From Planococcus maitriensis (lineage in GTDB: Bacteria; Bacillota; Bacilli; Bacillales_A; Planococcaceae): DNA of 64,000 nt. Where the stretch lies: the NCBI RefSeq assembly GCF_003289925.1, contig NZ_QLZQ01000002.1:331282-395281 (forward strand), given 5' to 3'. Below are positions 1 through 9,967 of this stretch, piece after piece. The notes beneath the pieces are model-generated. The model did no database searches and had not been told where the DNA came from. It was given only the letters and a program-made list of their open reading frames with translations. The position numbers and the translations under genes were made by a program. The stretch's first letter is position 1; the number at the start of each line of letters is the position of its first letter.

Positions 1-294
1 CTCCGGGATACAGCCGATGACAAATCCTTCTGGAAGAACAGCCGGCATGTCTTTCATGCTGTGGACGGCGAAATCGATTTCCTTGGCATAAAGCGCCTGC
101 TCGATTTCCTTGACGAAAAGCCCTTTGCCTCCCACTTTCGACAATTGGACGTCCAGGATGCGGTCGCCTTTTGTGACGATTTCCTTGATCTCGAACTCAA
201 ACGGCGCACCTGCCGCTTTCATTTTCTCGATGAATTGATTGGTTTGCGTCAACGCAAGCTTGCTTCTTCTTGACCCTACAATGATTTTTCTCAA
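1..294 (-). CDS. hemC: Porphobilinogen deaminase (hydroxymethylbilane synthase), N-terminal part
   Basis: Only the first 98 codons are inside the window. HemC joins four porphobilinogen units into hydroxymethylbilane in the cytoplasmic heme pathway. The N-terminus reads [19 protein letters not shown], with the GSRxSxLAxxQT signature, and continues to the family block [10 protein letters not shown]. The start is taken as TTG at 292-294 because an AAAGG ribosome site lies just upstream and the homology begins there; no ATG fits. It is the third gene of a hemA-hemX-hemC run, 18 bases after hemX, the order known from B. subtilis. The dipyrromethane-binding Cys would lie outside the window. Confidence 0.93.
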   Translation of the reverse strand, partial: MRKIIVGSRRSKLALTQTNQFIEKMKAAGAPFEFEIKEIVTKGDRILDVQLSKVGGKGLFVKEIEQALYAKEIDFAVHSMKDMPAVLPEGFVIGCIPE

Positions 295-312
295 CTGAAT
301 CCTACCTTTCTA

Positions 313-1143
313 TTAATACCAAAAATGAAATTCCGATAAACGGCTGCCAAAAAAGAAATTAAGCAGCAAAATCAAAAACGCATACAGATGGGCCCAGGCA
401 TAATTCATGCCATTCAAGTTCCCCCGCCGATGCCGCCATAGGATGAAGCTGTAGACGACCAGCAGGATGAACGAACCCACGATTTTTACATCCAATATGG
501 AAAATTCCTCCAATGATACGACTGCCCATTGAAAGCCGAGGACAAGCGAGACGAACAGCATCGGAATCCCGACCAGGATCGAAATCGTCATGCCCTGTTC
601 GGTCTGCCCGAGTGATGGCAGGCTGCTCCATTGCTTTGTCCATTTCTTCTGCTTCAACAGCCGGTACAGGATCAGGTGCAATGCGGAAAAGACGAACGAT
701 AACGAAAATGCCGCATAGGACAGGATGGCGAATGTGATGTGGATGAACAACAGTTCCGACACCAATGCTTCCCCGACCGGCGACCGTTCGATCTGGACCG
801 GCGCAAATGTATGGATAACCATAAAGATGAATCCGATGATGTTGATCAAAAATACCGCAAAGTCGAAACGGTAGAAAATCCGCAGGACGAGCGATAGCGT
901 AACCAGCAGCCACGCATAGAAATAAATGCCTTCAAACAAAGTCAGAACCGGGAAGCGCTGCGTCTCGATGATATAGAGCACCAGGAACACGGTCTGCAAT
1001 AACCACACGGCCCCAAGAAGTGACATGGCGATCCGGATGGCTTTTTTCGTAGTATATAAATAATCGACAAAATAAAAGACAAGGCTGATAGCATATAGTA
1101 TAACCATAGCTTCATGCAGCCTTGCCATTGTTATATCAGCCAT
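313..1143 (-). CDS. hemX: HemX-like membrane protein, cytochrome c assembly (CcsA/CcmC-like) family
   Basis: A 276-residue integral membrane protein with about eight hydrophobic segments and the WxxxHxxxAxxxY-like features of the CcsA/HemX group (for example LLFIHITFAILSYAAF near residue 130). In B. subtilis HemX lowers the level of glutamyl-tRNA reductase HemA, and its place between hemA and hemC here fits that role. The open frame extends 25 codons upstream, but an AAGGGG site six bases before ATG 1141-1143 and the usual family length favour this start. It is unlikely to be a true heme-lyase component, since no cytochrome c maturation genes are nearby. Confidence 0.88.
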   Translation of the reverse strand: MADITMARLHEAMVILYAISLVFYFVDYLYTTKKAIRIAMSLLGAVWLLQTVFLVLYIIETQRFPVLTLFEGIYFYAWLLVTLSLVLRIFYRFDFAVFLINIIGFIFMVIHTFAPVQIERSPVGEALVSELLFIHITFAILSYAAFSLSFVFSALHLILYRLLKQKKWTKQWSSLPSLGQTEQGMTISILVGIPMLFVSLVLGFQWAVVSLEEFSILDVKIVGSFILLVVYSFILWRHRRGNLNGMNYAWAHLYAFLILLLNFFFGSRLSEFHFWY

Positions 1144-1306
1144 CCTATTCCCCTTCGTTTCCATAATTAAAGGCGTTTCGCCTCTACATTTTAACATATA
1201 GATTCGAAAACGCCTCATTATAAGATAGCTCTATCCCGCTTTCGCGGTCCGATTGGGTCACTTTTCTCCGCAGCCGGCAGAAACCCGCGGCAAACCGGAA
1301 GTGATT

Positions 1307-2689
1307 TTATACTGTATAGCCTGGGCTTTCTTGCCCTTGCAGCGATTCCTGCTGCTTTTCAAGGCGTGCACGCTCCGCTTTCTGGCGCGTCGCAAGCGCT
1401 TGTTTTTCACGCTGCTCTTCGACTTCTTCCTCGATGCCGAAGATCTGCATGAACAATTCGAGCTGTTCGCGCGATTTTTTCGCCGTGCCCATTTCCTTCG
1501 CCTGCAAAATCGGCTCTTTCAACAATTGGTTGATGATCGATTTCGTGTGCTTGTTGAGGATCTTCTTCTCGCGATCCGTCAAATCCGGCATTTTGTTCTC
1601 GATGCTTTCCATCGTTTCCGCCTGTATGGTGAGCGCTTTTTCGCGCAATGCGGAAATGACCGGAACGACGCCGAGTGTCCCGAGCCAGTCGTTGAACTGG
1701 TCCGCTTCCTGCTCGATCATGCCTGCGATCTGTCTTGCCGCACGCTCGCGTTCAGCGAGGTTCGCTTCCACGATGCCTTGCATATCATCGATATCATACA
1801 AGAAGACATTCTGAAGATCGCCGATGCGCGGATCCATATCACGCGGCACTGCGATATCGACCATGAACAACGGCTTGCCTTTTCTGAGCTTCTCGACGAA
1901 TTGCATCAATTCGAGATCGATGACGAAATCCGTCGACCCGGTGGATGAAATGAGGATATCCGCTTCGAGTAAAGCGCATTGCAATTGATTCAAAGGTTTC
2001 GCCGTCCCGCCGAACTTATCAGCCAGCACTTCCGCCTTCTCGAAAGTGCGGTTGATGACCGTGATGCGGTCCGCCCCGCTCCCTTGCAGGTTCTTGATGG
2101 CGAGTTCGCCCATCTTCCCTGCCCCGAGAATGACGACATGCTTGTTCTTCAATGAACCGAAGATTTTCTTGCCAAGCTCGACCGCTGCATAGGAAACCGA
2201 TACGGCATTCTCGCCGATCGCCGTTTCATTGTGCGCACGTTTCGCCAGCGTCACCGCTTGCTTGAACAATTGATTGAATACGGTACCGGTCGTGCCGATT
2301 TCCTGGCCTGCCAGGAAACTCGATTTCACCTGGCCGAGGATCTGCGTCTCGCCAAGGACCATCGAATCAATTCCGGCAGTGACACGGAACAAATGATCAA
2401 TCGCTTCGTCCTGTTCATGGATGAACAAATACTGGGAGAATTGCTCCATCGGAATGTCGAAATAGGAAGCCAAAAATTGCTTCACATAAAAACGCCCGGT
2501 ATGCAGTTGGTCCACGACGGCATAGATCTCCGTCCGGTTGCATGTCGATACGATAACGTTCTCCAATATGCTTTTTTGTTGTTGCAGGGCTTGCATCGCT
2601 CGCGGAAGCTCGCTTTCGATGAACGACAGCTTCTCGCGGATCGATACAGGCGCTGAACGGTAGTTGACCCCGACTACGAGTGTATGCAT
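1307..2689 (-). CDS. hemA: Glutamyl-tRNA reductase
   Basis: 460 residues, the usual length. It reduces Glu-tRNA(Glu) to glutamate-1-semialdehyde with NADPH, the first committed step of C5 heme synthesis. Visible features are the N-terminal [20 protein letters not shown], the catalytic-cysteine motif STCNRTE near residue 50, ETQILGQVK near residue 117, the NADPH-binding GAGKMGELA near residue 190 and a helical C-terminal dimerisation region. It heads the hem operon. The likely promoter is an extended -10 element at 2731-2736, and a PerR-like dyad sits about 100 bases further upstream. Heme-dependent degradation through HemX is known in Bacillus but cannot be read from the sequence. Confidence 0.96.
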   Translation of the reverse strand: MHTLVVGVNYRSAPVSIREKLSFIESELPRAMQALQQQKSILENVIVSTCNRTEIYAVVDQLHTGRFYVKQFLASYFDIPMEQFSQYLFIHEQDEAIDHLFRVTAGIDSMVLGETQILGQVKSSFLAGQEIGTTGTVFNQLFKQAVTLAKRAHNETAIGENAVSVSYAAVELGKKIFGSLKNKHVVILGAGKMGELAIKNLQGSGADRITVINRTFEKAEVLADKFGGTAKPLNQLQCALLEADILISSTGSTDFVIDLELMQFVEKLRKGKPLFMVDIAVPRDMDPRIGDLQNVFLYDIDDMQGIVEANLAERERAARQIAGMIEQEADQFNDWLGTLGVVPVISALREKALTIQAETMESIENKMPDLTDREKKILNKHTKSIINQLLKEPILQAKEMGTAKKSREQLELFMQIFGIEEEVEEQREKQALATRQKAERARLEKQQESLQGQESPGYTV

Positions 2690-2730
2690 GGGTTTAAAAC
2701 ACCTTTCGCGTTCAATATTTCATTTCCCTA

Positions 2731-2736
2731 AGTATA
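2731..2736 (-). promoter_or_regulatory. hemA promoter, extended -10 element
   Basis: On the minus strand TATACT is preceded by TG-G, giving a TGnTATAAT-type extended -10 about 42 bases before the hemA ATG. No good -35 is seen at the usual distance, which is common for extended -10 promoters. Confidence 0.5.
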
Positions 2737-2837
2737 CCACTTTTCCATCAGATTATGCCTGCGATTTTGTGAACAAGGCATGAACCTGCTTGAAATTCCC
2801 TTTGCCATACAGGGGTTTCCACTGTGGAAACTCCACT

Positions 2838-2852
2838 TTATAATCATTCTAA
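2838..2852 (-). promoter_or_regulatory. PerR/Fur-family box upstream of hemA
   Basis: The minus strand reads TTAGAATGATTATAA, a 7-1-7 dyad that matches the B. subtilis Per box TTATAATnATTATAA at all but one defined base. In B. subtilis the hemA operon belongs to the PerR regulon, so the location fits. The site lies about 105 bases above the -10 called here, so either repression acts from a distance or a second promoter overlaps the box. Fur and Zur boxes have a similar layout and cannot be excluded. Confidence 0.55.
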
Positions 2853-3004
2853 ACTTAACCTAATTTCAATTCTAGCAAAGCGTCTATAGCGTAACAAGTA
2901 TAACGCTTGTAGTCGGAATTGACTGTGAACTTATGCACAATGAATAGTGTTGAATTAGGAAAAAGATATGTATATTATCAAAATTAAATAGGCAGTATAT
3001 GTGG

Positions 3005-3135
3005 TGGAGATTTCGCTTCAGGGAGGACGCTTGCCGAGGGGCGGGTGTTGAGCCAATGTGCCAAAGTACGCGGCACATTTGTCTCGCCAGCCCGCGCAGC
3101 CCCTCCGGCGTCGCCTCCCTTCCGCTCCATCTCTA
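3005..3135. repeat. GC-rich imperfect inverted-repeat element
   Basis: Left arm features GATTTCGCTTCAGGGAGG and right arm GCCTCCCTTCCGCTCCATC can pair over much of their length, giving a hairpin of about 120 nt. From memory, related sequences starting with GATTTCGCTTCAGG are dispersed in intergenic DNA of many Bacillales. No coding capacity is apparent. Confidence 0.6.
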
Positions 3136-3240
3136 GTTTTAGAGGGGAAATATAATTCATCATACACTGAAGCAAGCTTGAAAAACTTTAATCTTCTTCG
3201 TAAATTCAAATTGAACTGATCACAGAACTTCTCTACAATT

Positions 3241-3456
3241 ATCAAGTCCAGCTAAGCGACGATACCAGCGGATGAAAACAATGAACAGTGACACGTCTTC
3301 GCACGCAATATCCAATGAAATCTAAAAGCCGAACCGCGCACCCGGGCTAGCCGTCGCAATAAGACGAGTGCCCTTCTCGGCTTATTGCAAGAGGCATGCC
3401 CAAAGCGGGAGGCGACTACTCAGAGATGCGCGCAATAATGAACAATTCATTTTACT
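3241..3456. repeat. 216-base tandem repeat, copy 1
   Basis: Starts ATCAAGTCCAGCTAAG and contains GCAATATCC, AGCCGAACC, a small hairpin around CTTATTG and GGCATGCC..AAGCGGGAGGCG. The same landmarks recur exactly 216 bases later. No gene is visible. Confidence 0.75.
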
Positions 3457-3650
3457 ATCAAGTCCAGCTAAGTGTCCCTATCAGCGGATGAAACCAACTG
3501 ACAATGACACGTCATCACACGCAATATCCAGTGAAATCTAAGAGCCGAACCACGCATACGGGCGAGCCGTCGCAGTAAGTCAAGTGTTTTTCTTGGCTTA
3601 TTGCGGGAGGCATGCCCCAAGCGGGAGGCGGCTATCTCGCGACGAACCCT
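3457..3650. repeat. 216-base tandem repeat, copy 2
   Basis: Second copy of the preceding unit. Both the leading ATCAAGTCCAGCTAAG and the trailing GCGGGAGGCG are offset by exactly 216 bases from copy 1, with scattered substitutions and almost no indels. It ends about 80 bases before the ysxC terminator. Confidence 0.75.
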
Positions 3651-3728
3651 ACAAAAAACAATCTATCTCACTCACTTATCTAATTATCTCGTCCATATAT
3701 TTCAGCTGGTTACTATTTGCAAAACAAA

Positions 3729-3770
3729 AAACAGGGCCCGGAAAATCATTGATTTTCCGGGCCCTGTTTT
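3729..3770. terminator. Strong bidirectional terminator after ysxC
   Basis: A 17-bp perfect stem (ACAGGGCCCGGAAAATC and its complement) with a very short loop, flanked by A and T runs. It lies 34 bases past the ysxC stop on the minus strand. Confidence 0.9.
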
Positions 3771-3803
3771 ATTTCAAGCCAGTCAGGTGAATTGCCTGCT
3801 TGT

Positions 3804-4385
3804 TTACATGCGTTTTTCGATTTCCTGCCAGGCGGCATCTTTGCCAAGGCCTGTTTCTGAAGAGAAGACAATCAATGGATCGCCTTTCTCCATATCAAGT
3901 GTTTCACGGACAACTTTCTTGTGCTTGTCCCATTTGCCTTTCGGGATCTTATCCGCTTTTGTAGCGATGATGATGCAAGGAATGCCGTAATGCTTCATGA
4001 AATCATACATCATCCGGTCATCCGCGCTTGGCGGATGGCGCAGGTCGACGATCTGGACGACGGCACGCAATTGCTCGCGGCCCGTGATGTACGTTTCGAT
4101 CATCTTGCCCCACGCTTCACGCTCGCTTTTCGACACTTTAGCATAGCCGTAACCCGGGACATCGACGAAAAACAGATCTTCTTCGATTTTGTAGAAGTTC
4201 AAGGTTTGCGTTTTGCCGGGTTTTGATGAAATGCGGGCCATGCTCTTGCGGCCGATCATTTTGTTGATGAACGATGATTTTCCGACGTTCGAACGCCCGG
4301 CCAGCGCAAATTCCGGCAGCTCGGTTTCGGGATACTGCTCGGGACGCACGGCACTGATCACCAGTTCTACATTATTGACATTCAT
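3804..4385 (-). CDS. ysxC: Ribosome biogenesis GTPase YsxC/EngB
   Basis: 193 residues. An essential TrmE-Era-EngA-like GTPase needed for late 50S subunit assembly. G1 is GRSNVGKSS (about residues 30-38), G2 lies in SKPGKTQT, G3 is DVPGYG and G4 is TKAD. Its ATG overlaps the lon stop codon by four bases (ATGA), indicating translational coupling, the arrangement found in B. subtilis. A strong terminator follows, so it ends the lon operon and separates it from hemA. Confidence 0.96.
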   Translation of the reverse strand: MNVNNVELVISAVRPEQYPETELPEFALAGRSNVGKSSFINKMIGRKSMARISSKPGKTQTLNFYKIEEDLFFVDVPGYGYAKVSKSEREAWGKMIETYITGREQLRAVVQIVDLRHPPSADDRMMYDFMKHYGIPCIIIATKADKIPKGKWDKHKKVVRETLDMEKGDPLIVFSSETGLGKDAAWQEIEKRM

Positions 4386-6709
4386 TCTTTTGCTCCTTCC
4401 AGCGCGATTTCAAGCGCTTGTTCCGCTTGGCTGACGAGGTGGAATTCCAATTCTTCGCGGATCGTTTCCGGAATATCGTCGAGGTCGCGTTCATTTTCCG
4501 CAGGGACGATGATCGTCTTCAATCCTGCACGGTGGGCGCTCAAGGTTTTTTCCTTCAACCCGCCGATCGGCAAGACGCGTCCGCGCAGCGTGATTTCCCC
4601 TGTCATGCCGACGTCGCGGCGCACCGGCCGCTTCGTGAGTGCTGAAACAAGCGCTGTCGCAATCGTCACACCGGCTGATGGGCCGTCTTTAGGTACGGCT
4701 CCTTCCGGCACGTGGATATGGATATCATGCGCTTCCTGGAAATTCGGGTCGATGCCCAGCTCTTCTGCTTGTGCACGGACGAACGATAATGCCGTCTGGG
4801 CGGATTCTTTCATGACGTCGCCCAATTTCCCGGTCAATTGAAGCTTGCCTTTGCCGGCTGATAAAGATACTTCGATTTGCAAGGTATCGCCGCCGACTGC
4901 GGTATAGGCAAGGCCTGTCGCCACGCCGATCTGGTTTTCGCTTTCAGCCACGCCGTAGCGGAATTTTTTCTTGCCGAGATAGTTCTCGACTTCTTCCGCC
5001 CCCACCGTCACCTGTTCTTTTTCTTTCGAGACGATCTGCTTGGTGACTTTCCGGCAGACGGAAGCGATTTGGCGTTCCAAGCCGCGCACGCCGGCTTCCC
5101 GCGTGTAATAGCGGATCATGGAGACGAACGCTTCTTCTTTGAAATCCAATTGCTCTGGCGTCAAGCCGTGCTCTTTCAATTGTTTAGGCGCCAAATGGTT
5201 TTTGGCGATCAATTTCTTTTCGAGTTCTGTATAGCCCGCGATCGAAATGACTTCCATGCGGTCGCGCAGCGGCCCTGGAATCGACCCAAGGTCATTGGCG
5301 GTAGCGATGAACAGCACATTCGACAGATCATAGCTTTCTTCGATGTAATGGTCACTGAAAGAATTGTTCTGTTCAGGGTCCAATACCTCAAGCATCGCTG
5401 ACGAAGGGTCGCCGCGGAAGTCGTTGGACATTTTATCGATTTCATCAAGCAGGAATACCGGGTTGACGGTGCCTGCTTTTTTCATCCCTTGGATGATGCG
5501 CCCCGGCATTGCGCCGACATACGTGCGGCGATGTCCGCGGATTTCGGATTCATCGCGCACGCCGCCGAGCGAGATGCGGACGAAATTGCGGTCGAGCGAA
5601 TCGGCGATCGAACGGGCAAGCGAGGTTTTCCCGACGCCCGGTGGCCCGACGAGGCATAGGATCGGCCCGCGCAGCGATTTGGTCATCTGCTGGACGGCCA
5701 AGTATTCAAGCACGCGTTCTTTTACCGTTTCAAGGCCATCGTGGTCGCGGTTCAGCACTTCTTCTGCATAGTTGATATCCAGGCGGTCCTCTGTCGCTTC
5801 AGACCATGGGATCGTCACGAGCCACTCGATGTAATTGCGGATGATGCCGCTTTCCGCCGCGGCGGAAGGCAATTTCTCATAGCGGTCCAATTCCTTCAAC
5901 GCCGTCTTCTCGGTCGCTTCCGGCATGCCGGCTTCCTCGATGCGTTTTTTCAGGTCTGCCACTTCCGCGCCCTTGCCGTCCTTGTCGCCCAGTTCGGTTT
6001 GGATCGCTTTCATCTGTTCACGGAGATAAAACTCTTTTTGGGTCTGTTCCATCGCTTTTTTCACGCGGTCGTTGATGCGTTTCTCGATGTCCGCCACTTC
6101 CTGCTCGTTATGCAGGCGGCTGATCAATAATTCAAGGCGCTTCGTGATATCGAAAGTTTCGAGCACTTCCTGCTTCGCCTGCAATTTCAGCGATAGATGG
6201 GAAGCGATCATATCCGCCAAGCGGCCAGGTTCTTCGATATCCGCTACCGTATTGAAGGTTTCGGTCGTCACTTTCTTCGAGCCTTTGCCGAAGACTTCGA
6301 ACTGCTCCAGCAAGATGCGCATCAAGGCATCTTGTTCCGCATCGCGCTCGGGCTCATCCGGGAACGAGGTCACCTCCACTTGCGTGAATTTCTCCCCGTC
6401 TTCGTATTGGTTCCACTGCCCGCGTTCAAGGCCTTCCACCAGTACGCGGATCGTGCCGTTCGGCAATTTCAGCATCTGTTTGACATAAGCCAATGTACCG
6501 ATTTTATGCAAATCATCTTTGTCCGGCTGTTCCACCGCCATGTCTTTCTGGGTCGCCAAAAAGACGATCTGGTCATCCATCATCGCTTGTTCAAGCGCTG
6601 CTACTGAACGCTCCCGGCCGACATCAATATGCAGGACCATCGTCGGGAAGACGAGCAGCCCGCGGAGTGGCAAGAGCGGAACTTGTTTTGTCACTTTTTT
6701 CTTCGCCAT
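4382..6709 (-). CDS. lon: ATP-dependent protease LonA
   Basis: 775 residues, the normal LonA length. A hexameric cytoplasmic AAA+ serine protease degrading misfolded and regulatory proteins. In order: N-terminal substrate domain ([13 protein letters not shown]), coiled-coil region, AAA module with Walker [10 protein letters not shown] and Walker [10 protein letters not shown], and a C-terminal protease domain with the catalytic serine in [10 protein letters not shown] and the lysine about 43 residues on. The start at 6707-6709 (MAKKK) is chosen from homology; GGAGGTG lies 11 bases upstream, slightly far. The sporulation-linked lonB that lies between clpX and lonA in B. subtilis is absent. Confidence 0.96.
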   Translation of the reverse strand: MAKKKVTKQVPLLPLRGLLVFPTMVLHIDVGRERSVAALEQAMMDDQIVFLATQKDMAVEQPDKDDLHKIGTLAYVKQMLKLPNGTIRVLVEGLERGQWNQYEDGEKFTQVEVTSFPDEPERDAEQDALMRILLEQFEVFGKGSKKVTTETFNTVADIEEPGRLADMIASHLSLKLQAKQEVLETFDITKRLELLISRLHNEQEVADIEKRINDRVKKAMEQTQKEFYLREQMKAIQTELGDKDGKGAEVADLKKRIEEAGMPEATEKTALKELDRYEKLPSAAAESGIIRNYIEWLVTIPWSEATEDRLDINYAEEVLNRDHDGLETVKERVLEYLAVQQMTKSLRGPILCLVGPPGVGKTSLARSIADSLDRNFVRISLGGVRDESEIRGHRRTYVGAMPGRIIQGMKKAGTVNPVFLLDEIDKMSNDFRGDPSSAMLEVLDPEQNNSFSDHYIEESYDLSNVLFIATANDLGSIPGPLRDRMEVISIAGYTELEKKLIAKNHLAPKQLKEHGLTPEQLDFKEEAFVSMIRYYTREAGVRGLERQIASVCRKVTKQIVSKEKEQVTVGAEEVENYLGKKKFRYGVAESENQIGVATGLAYTAVGGDTLQIEVSLSAGKGKLQLTGKLGDVMKESAQTALSFVRAQAEELGIDPNFQEAHDIHIHVPEGAVPKDGPSAGVTIATALVSALTKRPVRRDVGMTGEITLRGRVLPIGGLKEKTLSAHRAGLKTIIVPAENERDLDDIPETIREELEFHLVSQAEQALEIALEGAKE

Positions 6710-6794
6710 AAGTAAGTGCACCTCCGTCATTTCTCTTTCTCTTTCTCTCTGTCAGTCTGCGCCAACCATCTGGAAGACTGGTGCTTTTTTCGTG

Positions 6795-6846
6795 AAAAAA
6801 GGGCTGACCCCCATACGCGCGGATGTGCACGATTCAGAGTCAGCCC
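6795..6846 (-). terminator. Terminator downstream of clpX
   Basis: GGGCTGAC pairs with GTCAGCCC across a 30-base loop region and is followed on the minus strand by a T run. It separates clpX from lon. Confidence 0.75.
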
Positions 6847-6879
6847 GTATCATCCTATTCTTGTGCATCAGCCCAGATG

Positions 6880-8151
6880 TTAAGCGGATGTTTTTTCGTT
6901 ATTGCCGTTATCGTACTCAGTGCCGTCTTCAAGCATCAATTTCGGCTGTGAATTCTCGGTCACTGTTTCTTTCGTGATGATGCATTCGACGATGTCTTCA
7001 CGGGATGGCAAATCATACATGACATCAAGCATGATGTTCTCGATGATAGAGCGCAATCCGCGCGCGCCTGTTTTCCGCTCGATTGCGAGACGGGAAATTT
7101 CGATCAACGCATCGTGTTCGAATGTCAATTTGACGCCATCAAGCTCCATCATTTTCTGGTATTGCTTGATGAGTGCGTTTTTCGGTTCTGTCAGGATCTG
7201 CACAAGTGCATTTTCATCCAATTGCTCAAGGCTTGCGAGCACTGGCAGACGGCCGATGAATTCAGGGATCAAGCCGAACTTCAGCAAGTCCTCTGGGATC
7301 AATTGGCTAAGAAGGGATTTTTCATCCATTTCCTCTTTGTTCGGGTCTGCCCCGAAGCCGATGACTTTATTGCCGAGGCGGCGTTTGATGATCTGGTCGA
7401 CTCCGTCAAATGCGCCCCCTACGATGAACAGGACGTTCGTCGTATCGATTTGGATGAATTCCTGATGGGGATGCTTGCGCCCGCCTTGCGGTGGAACACT
7501 TGCTGTTGTGCCTTCCAGGATTTTCAGCAAGGCTTGCTGTACGCCTTCACCGGATACGTCGCGTGTAATCGACGGGTTCTCGGATTTGCGCGCCACTTTA
7601 TCGATTTCATCGATATAGATGATGCCTTTTTCCGCACGGTCCACATCGTAATCTGCCGCCTGGATCAATTTGAGCAAGATGTTTTCGACATCTTCCCCGA
7701 CATAGCCGGCTTCAGTGAGCGATGTTGCATCCGCAATAGCAAACGGCACGTTCAGGATGCGCGCGAGAGTTTGCGCGAGCAAAGTTTTGCCGCTTCCTGT
7801 CGGCCCGATCAAGACGATATTCGATTTCGACAGTTCGACATCGTCGATCTTGCTTTGGGAATTGACGCGTTTATAGTGGTTGTATACCGCTACTGCCAAG
7901 GATTTTTTCGCCTTGTCCTGGCCGATTACATAGCCGCCAAGGATATCCATGATTTCTTTAGGTTTCGGTACTTCCTTGAACTCAGTTTCTTCTTCTGTTC
8001 CGAGTTCTTCCTCTACGATTTCCGTGCAAAGCTCGATGCACTCGTCGCAAATATATACACCTGGCCCTGCGACCAGTTTACGGACCTGTTCCTGCGGTTT
8101 GCCGCAAAATGAACATTTAAGATGTTCTTTTTCATCATTGAATTTGAACAA
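6880..8151 (-). CDS. clpX: ClpX, ATP-binding unfoldase subunit of the ClpXP protease
   Basis: 423 residues. ClpX recognises and unfolds substrates and feeds them to ClpP. The N-terminal C4 zinc domain (CSFCGK then CDECIELC), Walker [11 protein letters not shown], Walker [10 protein letters not shown] and the ClpP-binding IGF-type loop (VIGFGAD) are visible. The start is placed at TTG 8149-8151, giving [18 protein letters not shown], because AGGGGTG lies seven bases upstream and family members begin here; a GTG three codons earlier is less well placed. It has its own promoter at 8177-8205 and lies downstream of tig as in B. subtilis. Confidence 0.95.
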   Translation of the reverse strand: MFKFNDEKEHLKCSFCGKPQEQVRKLVAGPGVYICDECIELCTEIVEEELGTEEETEFKEVPKPKEIMDILGGYVIGQDKAKKSLAVAVYNHYKRVNSQSKIDDVELSKSNIVLIGPTGSGKTLLAQTLARILNVPFAIADATSLTEAGYVGEDVENILLKLIQAADYDVDRAEKGIIYIDEIDKVARKSENPSITRDVSGEGVQQALLKILEGTTASVPPQGGRKHPHQEFIQIDTTNVLFIVGGAFDGVDQIIKRRLGNKVIGFGADPNKEEMDEKSLLSQLIPEDLLKFGLIPEFIGRLPVLASLEQLDENALVQILTEPKNALIKQYQKMMELDGVKLTFEHDALIEISRLAIERKTGARGLRSIIENIMLDVMYDLPSREDIVECIITKETVTENSQPKLMLEDGTEYDNGNNEKTSA

Positions 8152-8176
8152 TGTAGTCACCCCTATTCAAGCCATT

Positions 8177-8205
8177 ATGTTACAAGATTATTTTGATTGT
8201 ATCAA
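8177..8205 (-). promoter_or_regulatory. Probable sigma-A promoter of clpX
   Basis: Minus strand TTGATA (8200-8205), 17-base spacer, TAACAT (8177-8182). It is the best match in the gap and lies 25 bases before the TTG start. Confidence 0.5.
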
Positions 8206-8514
8206 CTAATTAGAACTATGCCAAAGAAACTGCCTTTATATGTAGGAACTTGAATTTGTCGGCAGTGTCATAACTCAGTTTTTAGAAAACCGAACCTTTT
8301 CAGCTGGTAAATCGCCGTAACTGCTACAAAAAACTCCATTATTTTCGATCGAGCATGACGTTATAGCTTTGCTCCCACATTTACTGCGTAAATGCCTCGC
8401 TCATTCATTTCCCGCGGGAGTCTCCGTAGTATTACGGCTGACCTAAACTCATTATAAGTATTAATATTTATGAGATCGGCAAAAGACATTCATTTTTGTT
8501 GCAATTATGTATAG
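8206..8514. other. Gene-free stretch between tig and clpX with a repeat fragment
   Basis: No gene is seen. At about 8340-8450 there is a fragment containing TGCGTAAATGCCTCGCTCATTC and CCCGCGGGAGTCTCCG; from memory GGGAGTCTCCG-type sequences belong to a dispersed Bacillales intergenic repeat. The rest is AT-rich and unremarkable. Confidence 0.4.
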
Positions 8515-8541
8515 AAAACAAGGTGCGGTTGCCGCACCTTG
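8515..8541 (-). terminator. Terminator downstream of tig
   Basis: CAAGGTGCGG / CCGCACCTTG stem of about ten pairs with a tiny loop, followed by TTTTC on the minus strand. Confidence 0.85.
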
Positions 8542-8562
8542 TCCTATTAAGAATCTTATGTG

Positions 8563-9864
8563 TTATTCAGCAGCTTTTGCGTCAGAGATTTTAGCGTTCT
8601 CCACTAGGAACTCAACCGTGTTTTGCATGCGGATGTCATTCTCTAGCATTTCAGTGCCGCCTAGAGCTGTTTTGATCTGTTCAGCGTCCATGTTGAATTG
8701 GCCAGCCATTTTCTCAAGCTCTTTATCGATGTCTTCAGAAGTGACTTCCATGTTTTCCGCTTTTGCGATCGCTTCAAGCGTCAATGATACACGCACGCGT
8801 GTTTCAGCGTCAGCTTTCATTTGCTCGCGAAGTGCATCTTCGTCCTGGCCTGAGAACTGGAAGTACAATTCCTTGTTCATGCCTTGCTGGCTTAGGCGTT
8901 GTTCGAAGTCTTGCATCATGCGGTCGATTTCAGAGTCGATCATCGCTTGCGGGATTTCGACTGTTGCGTTTTCTGCCGCTTTTTGTACAAGCTCGTCGCG
9001 CATTTGAGTCTCAGAAGCGTTTTCTTTCTCCGCTTTCAAGTTTTCTTTCATTTTCGTGCGAAGTGCATCAAGGCCTTCCACTTCTTCGTCAAGTTCTTTA
9101 GCGAACTCGTCGTTCAGTTCAGGAAGTTCTTTCGCTTTCACTTCGTTTACCGTCACTTTGAACGTTGCCGCTTTTCCAGCAAGCTCTTCCGCGTGGTACT
9201 CTTCAGGGAAAGTGACTTCCACGTCTTTTTGTTCGCCGGCTTTCGCGCCGACCAATTGCTCTTCGAAGCCTGGGATGAATGAGTTAGAACCGATTTCTAG
9301 GGAGTAGTCGTTGCCTGCCCCGCCTTCAAACGCTTCTCCGTCCACGAATCCTTCGAAATCGATGACGGCAGTATCGCCGTTTTCGACTTGCCCGTCTTCT
9401 TTGACAGTCAATTCAGCCATGCGCTCCTGGCTTTGTTTCAATTGCTCTTCGATTTCCTCGTCCGTCACGTCTGTGTCTTCTTTGGAAACTTCAAGCCCTT
9501 TGTATTCGCCAAGTTCCACTTCCGGTTTCACTGTCACTTTAGCAGTGAAGACCAATGGCTCGTTCTTTTCCAATTTCTCGATGTCGATTTCAGGGCGGTC
9601 AACCGGGTTGATGCCTGCTTCTTCGACTGCGTTCGCGTATGCGTCCGGCAGGATGAAATCAAGTGCATCCTGGTAAAGAGATTCTACACCGAAACGTTTT
9701 TCGAACATTTGGCGAGGCATTTTCCCTTTGCGGAATCCTGGTACGTTAATTTCCTTAACGACTTTTTTGAACGCTTTATCAAGCGCGCCGTTTACTTCTT
9801 CAGCCGGCACTTCTACTGTAAGAACTCCGACATTACCTTCTTGCTTTTCCCATTTTGCTGACAT
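8563..9864 (-). CDS. tig: Trigger factor, ribosome-associated chaperone and prolyl isomerase
   Basis: 433 residues. It binds the ribosomal exit tunnel and shields nascent chains. The N-terminal ribosome-binding signature GFRKGKMPR is near residue 45. A central FKBP domain runs about 150-240 ([33 protein letters not shown]) and the C-terminal helical arms are acidic and lysine-rich. The start at 9862-9864 ([10 protein letters not shown]) follows TTGGAGGG at good spacing; the longer frame upstream overlaps the promoter and is not coding. It precedes clpX with an intervening terminator. Confidence 0.96.
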   Translation of the reverse strand: MSAKWEKQEGNVGVLTVEVPAEEVNGALDKAFKKVVKEINVPGFRKGKMPRQMFEKRFGVESLYQDALDFILPDAYANAVEEAGINPVDRPEIDIEKLEKNEPLVFTAKVTVKPEVELGEYKGLEVSKEDTDVTDEEIEEQLKQSQERMAELTVKEDGQVENGDTAVIDFEGFVDGEAFEGGAGNDYSLEIGSNSFIPGFEEQLVGAKAGEQKDVEVTFPEEYHAEELAGKAATFKVTVNEVKAKELPELNDEFAKELDEEVEGLDALRTKMKENLKAEKENASETQMRDELVQKAAENATVEIPQAMIDSEIDRMMQDFEQRLSQQGMNKELYFQFSGQDEDALREQMKADAETRVRVSLTLEAIAKAENMEVTSEDIDKELEKMAGQFNMDAEQIKTALGGTEMLENDIRMQNTVEFLVENAKISDAKAAE

Positions 9865-9933
9865 GTATAAGCCCTCCAAACAATTTTTTACAAAGTCATG
9901 TACGAATTTTGTACGATTTTTGACAACCTCCAC

Positions 9934-9961
9934 ATTATATCACACATACGAGCAGGTTCAA
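9934..9961 (-). promoter_or_regulatory. Sigma-A promoter of tig
   Basis: Minus strand TTGAAC (9956-9961), 16-base spacer, perfect TATAAT (9934-9939). It lies directly downstream of the preceding gene's stop codon. Confidence 0.7.
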
Positions 9962-9967
9962 CTATTT

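Larger units (their letters stand above)
2690..3803. other. 1.1-kb gene-free block between ysxC and hemA
   Basis: I see no credible gene. Short open frames here lack ribosome sites and recognisable sequence. The block holds the hemA promoter and PerR-like box, a GC-rich inverted repeat element (3005-3135), two tandem copies of a 216-base unit (3241-3456 and 3457-3650) and the ysxC terminator. Confidence 0.7.

Noticed and set aside
1253-1948. 231-codon plus-strand frame at the end of hemA
   Set aside because: Antisense shadow of hemA with no supporting signals.
2884-3245. Overlapping short minus-strand frames in the hemA-ysxC gap
   Set aside because: They lie in repeats, lack ribosome sites and overlap one another.
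7114-8112. 332-codon open frame opposite clpX
   Set aside because: Phe/Asp-rich composition typical of an antisense shadow; no ribosome site and no family features.
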